Shown here piece after piece: positions 56,368-64,000 of a stretch of 64,000 nt of DNA. Source of the stretch: Deltaproteobacteria bacterium HGW-Deltaproteobacteria-2 (GTDB taxonomy: Bacteria > Desulfobacterota > Syntrophia > Syntrophales > Smithellaceae); NCBI GenBank assembly GCA_002840505.1, contig PHBC01000002.1, positions 62,001-126,000 on the forward strand, written 5' to 3'. Each line of letters begins with the position of its first letter. The stretch's first letter is position 1. A model generated the notes under the pieces. That model saw only the letters and a program-made list of their open reading frames with translations. It was not told where the DNA came from and made no database searches. The position numbers and the translations under genes were made by a program.

Positions 56368-56718
56368 AATTCGATCTTACCTCACGGTATACTATTAATG
56401 GTTATAAGTTCTATAAGAATTGCTGCTGAGGGCTGTTTGAAAATGTACTGCTTAAAAAAATGAATTTATCAGGGACAAGCTTAAACATGAGCCTTCCGTA
56501 TTGATAACTAAAGTTGATAAAAATTATGTAAATCCCTTCGATTTGTTTGTGCTTTTTTCATATTCTACACTTGAAAGTCATAAAGTCAATATTATTTATG
56601 GTCGTAAGATATTGTTTTCCCCGTGGTATCAGCAATTATTGCCATGAGCACGACAAAATCTTTATAAAAAAGAAAAATTTTTCGGTTATTGGCTTTTAAA
56701 CAGGTAATATACAGTAAT
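56368..56718. other. Gene-free region between the PAS kinase and comEC
   Basis: This 351-base AT-rich stretch has no ORF. It holds one promoter candidate for the kinase and a GAGGGCTGTTTGAAAATG string near 56428-56445, which resembles an outer arm of the palindrome at 11740 but has no partner arm here. Nothing else is recognised. Confidence 0.5.
56562..56589 (-). promoter_or_regulatory. Candidate promoter for the giant PAS kinase operon
   Basis: On the minus strand, TTGACT (56589-56584), a 16-base spacer and TAGAAT (56567-56562). It would give a leader of nearly 190 bases before the ATG at 56367. Confidence 0.45.
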
Positions 56719-59292
56719 TTATTTGTTTTTTATGAATGTATCTATTTTTAAGTTATTTCCGTTGGTCGTTAGAATTATTGCTCCATTGTGGTCAGTGCGT
56801 AAAATATTGACGCCGGCGTCTTTATATCTTTGCATGGTTGAAGGATGTGGATGGTGAAATACGTTCGCTTTACCGGCGCTGACAATCGCATAACGACAAG
56901 AGACAGCTTTGATGAATTCGGTACTGCTGGAATGGTTGGACCCATGATGTGGAACCACCAGAACGTCACTACGTAAATCTGTTTTAGCTTCAATAAGCTG
57001 CGTTTCAACATCGCCGGATATATCGCCGGGAATCAGAAAACTTACTTTGCCGAATGTTATTTTTAGAACCAGAGAAGAATCATTAACGTCATCATAGGAC
57101 AGGTCATTGATATCATTCTCCGAATAATTGGGCGGCCATAATACCTTGAATTTGACTCCATTAAATATTTTTTCCGGAGATTTATTGGAGTGCAAACAAA
57201 CACTTTGATTGTTGGATTTAATCGTTTTTTCCCATTCCGGAAAATCTTCCGGATCAACCGGAAGCTTCGACTTCCAGATTTGACGGACATCAAAATTATT
57301 CATAATATAAATAAGTCCCAGTAAATGATCGGGATGAGGATGGCTGAGCACTGCCGTATCAATATGGCCAATCCTTTCGTGATAAAGAAATGGAGCGACA
57401 ACAGCCTTTCCAATATCAAAGGTACTCTCCGAGAAACCGCCGCCGTCGATAAGCATATTATCCCCGCCGGGAAATTGTACCAGAATGGAGTTTCCCTGTC
57501 CTACGTCTATAACTGTAATTTTTAAATCTGAAGATAATTTATCTCTAACAGTAAAATAAATTATATCCGCGGCAAATAATAAAACAGTGACAACTAATAA
57601 ATATTTTATAATCCGTAAGCGGCCTGATAAAGATTCTATTGGAATTGTTCTTCTCTTTGCTTCAATAAATTGAATAAGAAGAAATATTAATAAATAAAAA
57701 ACTGCAATTTCAATCAAATTAGGCCTGATGGTGCTAAGTGAAGACCAGGGAAAAGAAGCTAATTGATTAATCATGTCTACTGATATTTGCACAAAGAGAG
57801 AAGCCAGTTTAATAAAATAACCGGCAATGGTTGAAGAAAAGAAGGCGGAAAGGATAAAAAGCATGGATATAGCCAGCGTCAGTGTTCCCAGAAGTGGAAC
57901 AGCAATCAGATTAGCAATAATTGTCACGCAGGAGACACGGTTAAAATAATACATGATCAGAGGCAATGTGCCGATTGTTGCCGCAATGCAAACGATAACT
58001 GACAAATACGCATAATGGATTATACCTTGCGTCCATAAAGGAAGCGTTGAAATATTTCCTGAAATAATTCCACTGAATTTGGGTACAATATAGATTAATG
58101 ATAAGACAGCCATGAAAGAAAGCTGAAAGGAAATATCAAAAAGAGCTTGAGGTGAGATAGCCAGAATAATTAGTCCCGCCAAAGCCAGGGTAGAATAGAG
58201 GTCTTTTTGTTTTCCCGAAATCAGGGCGATCAAAAAAATCAGTGCCATGAGAGCCGAACGCATAACAGTAACTCCCATCCCCGCAATGAAGGCGTAAATC
58301 AATACCATAATAAATGCCGCCGTTGCCGCTAATTTAATTATGTTGAATCTGAGCATTAGATATTCTGAAGATTTCAAGATGAGGAAAGCGAAGAAGAAAG
58401 CTACAGCCGAGACCATTCCGATGTGCAGACCGGATATGGAAAGGATATGCGCAGCGCCTGTTTTATTGAAATTATCCCGCACATCTGTGGGAATTTCATT
58501 TTGATTGCCGATAGTCATGGCTTCGATGATTTCCCTTTGTGGCGAAGAGGAATTATTATAAATTATTTGTTTTAAATAATTTCTAAAAGATTCCAGATAA
58601 TGACGCGTGCAGTCTGCTGTTCGTTGTCTAAGAAGTATAATCTTGGATGCGTCAGAAATAAATCCAGTGGCATGTATACCCTGAAGATTCAAATAACGTT
58701 CATAATCAAACCCGCCCGGATTATTGAAACTATGAATCTTTTTTAAGGTTGAGTGAAAGCGGATGAAATCACCATATTGGAATTCTAAATTCGGTGGGAT
58801 AACCAGACGAATGTTACCTGATACCGAAATGTAATTTTTATCTCTGATTATTCTCAAACAACGTACGATCAATACATTTTTATCGAGGTAGGCGAGGGGA
58901 GCTTCTATCACAATGCCTTCCATTGCCAATTTGCCTTTATCTGTATATTGTCCGATATGTTGATTTTGCTCAAAAAAATACCGCTGCTTTTGAATATTAA
59001 AAAAACCAAGCAGAAAAATAAGGAAGAGAATTAAAAATAGACCGGTAATCAACCATTTATTCGTGAAACTCCAATTCCGAAAGTAAAACCAGGCGCATGA
59101 CAGGCGAAGTGCTGCGGAGTCTTTTTCTAAAGAATGATTTGTGGTTTTAGGCCCGTAATTTATGATTGTTATAATAAGAAGAAAAGTTAATATAATTGTG
59201 ATTAATAAAAAATAATAGGGCAAGGAGAAATATCTTCCGGCAATAATTCCGGCGATGAATGCAATTAAAAGATAAATTAATGGTCTGCGCAT
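56719..59292 (-). CDS. comEC: ComEC/Rec2 DNA uptake channel protein
   Basis: An 857-residue membrane protein for translocating single-stranded DNA in natural transformation. N-terminal helices and an OB-fold (DUF4131-like: VIEAPLAYLDKNVLIVRC, then NIRLVIPPN), the competence core (about 235-560) with AAHILSISGLHIGMV, and a C-terminal metallo-beta-lactamase domain (about 595-855: VIDVGQGNSILVQFPG, LSHPHPDHLLG, VPHHGSNHSS). Residues ~68-80 (FYFRNWSF region) are encoded by a fragment of the modular repeat family, inserted between the early helices. No ribosome site is evident. comEC next to PilS/PilR-type genes suits a pilus-linked competence role. Confidence 0.92.
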   Translation of the reverse strand: MRRPLIYLLIAFIAGIIAGRYFSLPYYFLLITIILTFLLIITIINYGPKTTNHSLEKDSAALRLSCAWFYFRNWSFTNKWLITGLFLILFLIFLLGFFNIQKQRYFFEQNQHIGQYTDKGKLAMEGIVIEAPLAYLDKNVLIVRCLRIIRDKNYISVSGNIRLVIPPNLEFQYGDFIRFHSTLKKIHSFNNPGGFDYERYLNLQGIHATGFISDASKIILLRQRTADCTRHYLESFRNYLKQIIYNNSSSPQREIIEAMTIGNQNEIPTDVRDNFNKTGAAHILSISGLHIGMVSAVAFFFAFLILKSSEYLMLRFNIIKLAATAAFIMVLIYAFIAGMGVTVMRSALMALIFLIALISGKQKDLYSTLALAGLIILAISPQALFDISFQLSFMAVLSLIYIVPKFSGIISGNISTLPLWTQGIIHYAYLSVIVCIAATIGTLPLIMYYFNRVSCVTIIANLIAVPLLGTLTLAISMLFILSAFFSSTIAGYFIKLASLFVQISVDMINQLASFPWSSLSTIRPNLIEIAVFYLLIFLLIQFIEAKRRTIPIESLSGRLRIIKYLLVVTVLLFAADIIYFTVRDKLSSDLKITVIDVGQGNSILVQFPGGDNMLIDGGGFSESTFDIGKAVVAPFLYHERIGHIDTAVLSHPHPDHLLGLIYIMNNFDVRQIWKSKLPVDPEDFPEWEKTIKSNNQSVCLHSNKSPEKIFNGVKFKVLWPPNYSENDINDLSYDDVNDSSLVLKITFGKVSFLIPGDISGDVETQLIEAKTDLRSDVLVVPHHGSNHSSSTEFIKAVSCRYAIVSAGKANVFHHPHPSTMQRYKDAGVNILRTDHNGAIILTTNGNNLKIDTFIKNK
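59065..59089. repeat. Modular hairpin repeat fragment inside comEC (copy G)
   Basis: GAAACTCCAATTCC (59065-59078) is identical to 5398-5411 of copy A, and CCAATTCCGAAAGTAAAAC (59071-59089) matches copy B (from 40219) at 18 of 19 positions. The right half of hairpin I is missing. The fragment is in frame with comEC on the minus strand. Confidence 0.7.
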
Positions 59293-59387
59293 ATTTTTAA
59301 AAATTTATTTTTACAAGACAATAATTCAAATTAATTAGCGAAAACTGCTAAAATATTATAGTATGATTTTAAATTACAACTTGCTTT

Positions 59388-59406
59388 GGGTTTCATACCC
59401 GTGATT
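59388..59406. repeat. Modular hairpin repeat fragment before the PilS-like gene (copy F)
   Basis: The 19 bases GGGTTTCATACCCGTGATT are identical to 5462-5480 of copy A (hairpin III and its tail). They lie 15 bases before the ATG of the PilS-like gene, so the GGGT/ACCC hairpin would be in its mRNA leader. Confidence 0.7.
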
Positions 59407-59420
59407 CAAAAGGAAATGAA

Positions 59421-61091
59421 ATGCCTGTACTGTATAACGAAGCCTTAATCAAAGAAAAAAATACAAGGCGTTTATTTTTTTTAATCGTATCCAGGGTTAT
59501 TCTTGTAACTCTATTTCTGGGGACAACCGTTTTTCTCGATATCAGAAAACAGGAATTTTCAATATCACAAATAACTATTAGTTTTTTTTATTTTATCACT
59601 GCTGCGTTTTATTTCTTTTCGGTTGTTTATATTTTCCTTCTTAAATTTCTGAAAAATATACGGAGTAATATTTATTTACAACTCACTGTGGATATCGTTT
59701 TGATCACTTTTCTTGTTGGCCTGACCGACAACATCCAAATTGATTATTCTCTTTTTTACACGCTGGTTATAATTTATTCGGTGCCATTTCTGGGTCGCAG
59801 TGGAGGATTAATTGTAGCTTCGGTTGCCAGCATATTTTATGGCGTGCTGGTGGGCCTTAAATTTTTCGACCTACTGCCTTTTGCTTCTTCTATCGGACAT
59901 TATTATAATCTTAACGCTTATGATGTATTAACAAATATTCTGGTGCATATCGTATCCTTTTACGTTTTAGCTTTTTTAGCCGGTTTTGCTGTTGAGCAGG
60001 AAAAGAAAACAAGATCTTTACTGGAAGAAAAGAAATCGGAATTTAATCAATTGGATTTGCTTTTTCGCAGCATTGTAGAGTCTGTTTATACCGGTGTCAT
60101 GACTGTTGATTTGAATAATATTATCAAAACTTTTAATAACGCTGCGGAAGAAATTACCGGATTTCCACGGTCAAAAGTATTAGGTCTTAAAATAGATGAT
60201 GTATTCCCTGAGTTTCTGCCTTTTATGAATACAGAAATGATCGATCAACAATTCAAAAACCGGATTGAAGTTTTAATAAATGGAGGAAGGGGTAGTGAAG
60301 TTAATTTGGGTTTGTCGGTTTCTCCGCTCAAGGGAAGAAGCGAAAATCAAATTGGAAACATTTTAATATTTCAGGATTTAACTCAAATTACAGAGATGGA
60401 AAAGAAACTCGAAATGAACAGGAAGATGGCAATAATCGGCGAAATGGCGGCCGGATGGGCACACGAAGTTCGTAATCCGCTGGCGGCAATAACCGGTTCA
60501 ATAGAACTATTAAAGAAGGGATTAGAACCCGAAGGAACCAATAAGCGTTTAATGGAGATAATATTGCGAAGCAAAGACCAATTGGACAGCTTCGCCCGTG
60601 ATTTTCTTTTGCTGGCTCGTTCGGTACCGGTATCAAGGGAATTTGTTAATTTAGAGGAAGTTGTTGAAGAAGTCTTCGAACATATAAAGTTGTCTCCGGA
60701 ATGGAAAGACAAAATCAGAATTCAGAAAAAATTATCGGCTAATGAGAAAGCATTTGCCAATAAAGAACAGGTCCGGCAAATTATTAACAATCTGGTTCTC
60801 AATGCCGTGCAGTCCATGGAAGAGGATGGTGTTTTGTCTGTCGAAACTAAAATCGTGCAGTTAGATGATGAGAAAAAATATGCCGAAATCAAAGTTGCGG
60901 ATACAGGATGCGGTATCAGCAAAGATGAGTTAAACAGAGTATTTGAACCTTTTTTCACGAATAAAACGAAGGGAACCGGATTGGGATTAACCATTGTTAA
61001 TCATATCGTTGACGGCTACAATGGAAGAATCAAAATAGAGAGTACCGTAAATGAGGGAACTGTCTGTTATGTCTGGTTGCCCGTAATATAG
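59421..61091 (+). CDS. PilS-type membrane sensor histidine kinase
   Basis: A 556-residue kinase. Six hydrophobic segments lie between residues 18 and 190, the PilS/NtrB-like membrane module. PAS about 213-325 (LLFRSIVESVYTGVMTVDLN), HisKA with His348 (GWAHEVRNPLAA), HATPase_c with the N box QIINNLVLNAVQSM, VADTGCGIS and KGTGLGLTI. This layout with a sigma-54 activator directly downstream is that of PilS-PilR, which switches type IV pilin genes, though no pilA is within the window. AAGGAAA precedes the ATG. Confidence 0.88.
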   Translation: MPVLYNEALIKEKNTRRLFFLIVSRVILVTLFLGTTVFLDIRKQEFSISQITISFFYFITAAFYFFSVVYIFLLKFLKNIRSNIYLQLTVDIVLITFLVGLTDNIQIDYSLFYTLVIIYSVPFLGRSGGLIVASVASIFYGVLVGLKFFDLLPFASSIGHYYNLNAYDVLTNILVHIVSFYVLAFLAGFAVEQEKKTRSLLEEKKSEFNQLDLLFRSIVESVYTGVMTVDLNNIIKTFNNAAEEITGFPRSKVLGLKIDDVFPEFLPFMNTEMIDQQFKNRIEVLINGGRGSEVNLGLSVSPLKGRSENQIGNILIFQDLTQITEMEKKLEMNRKMAIIGEMAAGWAHEVRNPLAAITGSIELLKKGLEPEGTNKRLMEIILRSKDQLDSFARDFLLLARSVPVSREFVNLEEVVEEVFEHIKLSPEWKDKIRIQKKLSANEKAFANKEQVRQIINNLVLNAVQSMEEDGVLSVETKIVQLDDEKKYAEIKVADTGCGISKDELNRVFEPFFTNKTKGTGLGLTIVNHIVDGYNGRIKIESTVNEGTVCYVWLPVI

Positions 61092-61154
61092 TGAAAAGAA
61101 GAATTAAATATTCTGCTGTTGAGATGTTATTGAAAGGAAGCGGAGGTAAAAAGC

Positions 61155-62522
61155 ATGGCGAAAATTCTGGTTGTTGATGATGATCAGGGCATGAGAGAAT
61201 TTATGGAAATTATGCTTGCTCAGGAAGGCTACGATGTAACCAGCATCGGAGAACCGGTAAAAGCAATTGATCTATGCCGCAAGACCGCCTTTGATCTGAT
61301 TATTACCGATTTAAAAATGCCTAAAATCAGTGGAATTGATTTTCTCAAAGTCATCAAGGATCACAGACCTGATGCCATAGTTATTCTTATTACGGCTTAC
61401 GCTTCAGGAGAAACAGCAATAAAAGCGATGAAAGAAGGGGCTTATGATTATGTGGAAAAAGGCGGAAGTATTGAAGAAATAAAAAAAGTTGTACGCTCGG
61501 CCCTGCAGAAAAAAGGATTGATTGAAAATAATATTGGGGAAGAAAAATTACTGGCAGATGCGGCAAATTCATTCTGCGGAATGATCGGAACCAACAGGGA
61601 AATGATTAAAATATTCGCGACAATAAAAAAAGTGTCCGATACACTGGCGAATATTTTAATACTGGGTGAAAGCGGAACAGGAAAAGAGCTTGTCGCGCGT
61701 GCTATTCATGAAAATTCTTCCCGTCTAAAAAAACCATTTGTGGCCATTAACAGTGGTGGAATACCGGAGAATCTTCTGGAGAGCGAACTTTTCGGATACA
61801 TGAAAGGCTCTTTTACCGGAGCTTACGCCGATAAACCGGGATTCTTTGAAATGGCGCGTGGCGGCACCATATTTCTTGATGAAATAGGCGAGTTATCTCC
61901 GACTTTGCAAGTCAAGCTCTTGAGGGTGGTTCAGGAAAGAACATTCAGGCGGATAGGTGGTTCGGAAGACATCAAGGCAGATGTACGCATCATTTCCGCG
62001 ACAAATCAGAATTTAAAGGAAAAGGTAAGCAAGGGAGAATTTCGAGAAGACCTCTATTATAGACTCAATGTTATTCCCATTCATCTTCCTCCGCTGAGAG
62101 AGCGGAAAGAAGACATTCCTCTTCTTATCAGTTATTTTATAATAAAATATGCGGAAATGTTCGGCAAGGAGATACGGGATATTTCTTCATATGCCATGGA
62201 ATTGTTGACAAATTATGCTTTTCCGGGCAACGTTCGTGAATTAGAAAATATTATTGAACGCAGTGTCGCCATGGAGAGCTCCAACATAATACTTCCGGAA
62301 AGCTTAACTTTGCATCCTGAAGCGTCTCAAAGTGTCCCAAGGTTTGATATTGAGATAACGGATAAAGGAATTGACCTCAACATGGAGATGGGAAAAATAG
62401 AAAAGATAATAATTGAAAAAGCTTTGCAGAAAACTAATGGATCAAAAGTAAAGGCTGCTGAATTGTTAAATGTCACCTTAGATTCTTTGCGCTACCGCAT
62501 TGAAAAGCTTGGCGTTGAATAA
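61155..62522 (+). CDS. Sigma-54-dependent response regulator, PilR/NtrC type
   Basis: A 455-residue activator. Receiver 1-120 with Asp52 (ITDLKMP); AAA+ domain about 140-375 with Walker A GESGTGKE (170-177), sigma-54 contact loop GSFTGA (217-222, Ser in place of the common Ala) and Walker B GTIFLDEIGE; C-terminal Fis-type helix-turn-helix (GSKVKAAELLNVTLDSLRYR). It works with RpoN, encoded at 13895. The next gene is 318 bases away. Target promoters were not found here. PilR is favoured by the PilS-like partner; another NtrC-type regulator is possible. Confidence 0.9.
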   Translation: MAKILVVDDDQGMREFMEIMLAQEGYDVTSIGEPVKAIDLCRKTAFDLIITDLKMPKISGIDFLKVIKDHRPDAIVILITAYASGETAIKAMKEGAYDYVEKGGSIEEIKKVVRSALQKKGLIENNIGEEKLLADAANSFCGMIGTNREMIKIFATIKKVSDTLANILILGESGTGKELVARAIHENSSRLKKPFVAINSGGIPENLLESELFGYMKGSFTGAYADKPGFFEMARGGTIFLDEIGELSPTLQVKLLRVVQERTFRRIGGSEDIKADVRIISATNQNLKEKVSKGEFREDLYYRLNVIPIHLPPLRERKEDIPLLISYFIIKYAEMFGKEIRDISSYAMELLTNYAFPGNVRELENIIERSVAMESSNIILPESLTLHPEASQSVPRFDIEITDKGIDLNMEMGKIEKIIIEKALQKTNGSKVKAAELLNVTLDSLRYRIEKLGVE

Positions 62523-62592
62523 TATTAAAAAATAATTAAATAAAAGCTTGGAGATTGTTGTCATCCACGGCGGTTTTTTTGTTTCTTTTTCC

Positions 62593-62622
62593 TTGACTTT
62601 TAAGCGATATTTGCTCTATATC
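62593..62622 (+). promoter_or_regulatory. Candidate promoter for the leader of the ABC binding protein
   Basis: TTGACT at 62593-62598, an 18-base spacer and TATATC at 62617-62622. It would start transcription near 62629, just ahead of a small Phe-rich ORF. Confidence 0.45.
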
Positions 62623-62642
62623 CCTCATTATAAGAGGCAACA

Positions 62643-62735
62643 ATGAAAATGTTAAGATTTCATTTTATGAAAAGGGCAGTTTTCTTTTATTTTTTTATCT
62701 TTATTAACTTAAAGGTCTGCCTGATAAAATCATGA
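62643..62735 (+). CDS. Possible Phe-rich leader peptide
   Basis: A 30-codon ORF with an AAGAGG site about 6 bases before the ATG. Seven of 30 residues are Phe, including the run AVFFYFFIF, reminiscent of pheA/pheST leader peptides (FFFYF types). It lies between a promoter candidate and a perfect terminator hairpin. TCTGCC (62716-62721, inside the ORF) can pair with GGCAGA (62762-62767), which overlaps the terminator's left arm. AT-rich DNA makes Phe codons common by chance, so this is tentative. Confidence 0.35.
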   Translation: MKMLRFHFMKRAVFFYFFIFINLKVCLIKS

Positions 62736-62754
62736 CCATTTACAAAGGGAAATG

Positions 62755-62789
62755 AACCGTGGGCAGAGAAAATCCCACGGTTTTTTTTT
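62755..62789 (+). terminator. Rho-independent terminator upstream of the ABC binding protein
   Basis: A perfect 9-bp stem, AACCGTGGG (62755-62763) and CCCACGGTT (62774-62782), followed by a nine-T run (62781-62789). It lies 52 bases before the next start codon, a place fit for attenuation or for ending the PilS/PilR transcript. Confidence 0.85.
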
Positions 62790-62804
62790 GCCATAATTAT
62801 GGCA
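62789..62804. promoter_or_regulatory. 16-bp perfect palindrome, possible operator
   Basis: TGCCATAATTATGGCA is a perfect palindrome directly after the terminator T-run and 37 bases before the ABC gene. It has the form of a dimeric repressor site. No cognate regulator can be named. Confidence 0.45.
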
Positions 62805-62840
62805 TGTTACTAAATTAAAAAGAACAAAAGGGGAGGGGAA

Positions 62841-64000
62841 ATGACTATGAGAAGTAAATTCTGGATAACAATTTTAGCTGCTGTTTTTCTGGTTGCATGC
62901 TTTGGCAATGTGCAGGCAAAGACAATTAAAGTTGGAGCTGCAATCAACCTGACAGGTCCGGCATCAACTTGGGGCAAATTTCATGAAAAAGGTCAGCGTG
63001 ATTATTTTAATTATGTAAACGAAGTGAAGGGTGGAGTTTTCGGTAATAAGATTGAAATGATTACTTATGACACCGCTTATAAGGTTCCCGAAGCGCAGGC
63101 AGCGGTAAACAAATTCGTTCTGCAGGATAAAGTGGATATGATCGCTACCTGGGGAGCAGGCGAGGGATTGGCGGCAAAACCCATCATACAGAAATATAAA
63201 GTGCCCACAATCAACTATTCCACCAGTTGGGAAATACTGGAAAAACCGGTTGATTACATGTATTTGCCTTTTGGCAGTTACAGAATGGATTGCCATGCCG
63301 TGTTGGAGTACATTAAAGTCATTCATAAAGGTAAAGAAGCTCCCAAAGTTGGTCTTTTGACTTACAACAATGCCTATGGCCGTTCAATCCATACTCCCAG
63401 CAAGGAATACGCCCAGAAGCTAGGGATCAACCTTGTAGCAGTGGAAGAATTTCCACCCAAAACCGTTGATCTCAATACAGAACTTCTTCGTCTTCAAAAA
63501 GCCGGAGCGGAATATGTGTTTATGCAGATGCTGCCTTCAGCAATCATCACGGCTTTCAAAAGTGCTGATCGTATAAATTACAGTCCTGTTTTTCTGGGAA
63601 CATGGACGTCGACAGACCCCGATTTCTTTAAAATGGGTGCGGGGCTTATCCGTGATAGACTGATAATCCAGTTTCCGGGAGGATTACCTGTTGATAAATC
63701 AAAAGGAATTGCCGCAATGCAGCAGTTATGGAAACGATATAAAACAGTGGATAAATTTGATGCTTCTTACTGGGAAGGAGTTGTTATCGGTATGATTATG
63801 GAACGAGCTTTTATCCGTGCATATGAAAAGAGTAAAAATATTAATCCGGAAACAATAAACGCGGCTCTGGAATCGTTCAAGAAAGAAAATTTCGGCGGCT
63901 TGGTTCCGGCAATAACTTATACCAAAGATGATCACGGTGCTTCTTTTACCGCGCGCATGGTTAGAGTGAAGGAAGACGGAACTTATATACCACTTACAAA
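62841..64000 (+). CDS. ABC transporter substrate-binding protein, branched-chain amino acid type (partial)
   Basis: Open to the window end; 386 codons are visible. A signal peptide (WITILAAVFLVACFG) ends near NVQA-KT. The mature part has the periplasmic-binding type I (LivJ/AmiC-like) layout: KTIKVGAAINLTGPAS, the first-lobe segment VNKFVLQDKVDMIATWGAGE, and VGLLTYNNAYGRSI, then the second-lobe LNTELLRLQKAGAEYVFMQM. Such proteins bind branched-chain or other amino acids, amides or aromatic acids. Start: ATG at 62841 or 62847, both behind GGGAGGGG. The permease and ATPase genes should follow outside the window. Confidence 0.9.
   Translation, partial: MTMRSKFWITILAAVFLVACFGNVQAKTIKVGAAINLTGPASTWGKFHEKGQRDYFNYVNEVKGGVFGNKIEMITYDTAYKVPEAQAAVNKFVLQDKVDMIATWGAGEGLAAKPIIQKYKVPTINYSTSWEILEKPVDYMYLPFGSYRMDCHAVLEYIKVIHKGKEAPKVGLLTYNNAYGRSIHTPSKEYAQKLGINLVAVEEFPPKTVDLNTELLRLQKAGAEYVFMQMLPSAIITAFKSADRINYSPVFLGTWTSTDPDFFKMGAGLIRDRLIIQFPGGLPVDKSKGIAAMQQLWKRYKTVDKFDASYWEGVVIGMIMERAFIRAYEKSKNINPETINAALESFKKENFGGLVPAITYTKDDHGASFTARMVRVKEDGTYIPLT

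Noticed and set aside
56428-56445. Third copy of the 11740 palindrome
   Set aside because: Only AGGGCTGTT and a few A follow; neither the second arm nor the CGTAT core is present, so it is at best a remnant.
62791-62815. Possible sigma-54 promoter (GG-N10-GC) before the ABC gene
   Set aside because: The GG is part of a perfect palindrome, and no GC lies at the required distance.

Overview
The window reads as chromosome of a Gram-negative, anaerobic, AT-rich (about 40% GC by eye) member of the Desulfobacterota, most like the Syntrophia (Syntrophus/Smithella relatives). The signs are a full Kdo/Lpt lipopolysaccharide block joined to rpoN-hpf-ptsN-rapZ, an rpsA-sppA-ihfB start, a ferredoxin:thioredoxin reductase paired with a glutaredoxin, a Re-type citrate synthase, a branched-chain-type ABC binding protein and many PAS kinases. 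The genus is an inference from gene content. No tRNA, rRNA, CRISPR array, insertion sequence or prophage was seen.

Layout. 1-2200 (+): end of rpsA, sppA, ihfB, a crotonase-family protein. 2376-5916 (-): a small sigma-region-4 protein with four paired cysteines, then the run rpiB, methyltransferase, Nudix-RsbRD fusion, glutaredoxin, ferredoxin:thioredoxin reductase. 6032-17781 (+): xerD, a membrane TPR protein, kdsA, an unknown outer-membrane-type protein, kdsC, lptC-lptA-lptB, rpoN, hpf, ptsN, rapZ. This makes Kdo, exports LPS and carries the sigma-54/nitrogen-PTS control genes. 17831-25065: M23 peptidase (-), then coaBC, uracil-DNA glycosylase, nfeD, slipin, a small membrane protein and an aminotransferase (+). 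25408-32426: a small secreted protein, a GAF kinase with its receiver protein (-), acyP, ligA and a small protein (-), then yfcE, HIT, LapA-like and Mut7-C proteins (+). 32392-37918 (-): mogA, an EF-G paralogue and two tandem secreted TPR paralogues. 38241-40848 (+): UvrD-type helicase and a HIT protein. 40890-48362 (-): kup behind a c-di-AMP riboswitch, Re-citrate synthase with a fused Cache-like domain, aspS, hisS. 48771-56367 (-): an HD-GYP response regulator, a single-domain regulator and a 1787-residue kinase with about twelve PAS domains. 56719-59292 (-): comEC. 59421-64000 (+): a PilS/PilR-type pair, a possible attenuator leader and the start of an ABC transporter binding protein.

The most noteworthy items are: (1) the c-di-AMP riboswitch in front of the potassium transporter; (2) a Cache-like sensor domain on the C terminus of a Re-citrate synthase; (3) a family of modular hairpin repeats whose stems change in a compensatory way between copies, found between genes, at gene ends and inside comEC; (4) two long palindromes with a common core but unrelated arms, one of which supplies the stop codon of kdsC; (5) a lone sigma-70 region 4 behind a CX4C-X11-CX4C module; (6) a Phe-rich leader ORF, terminator and 16-bp palindrome before the ABC binding protein; (7) the 12-PAS kinase operon that ends in a c-di-GMP phosphodiesterase.
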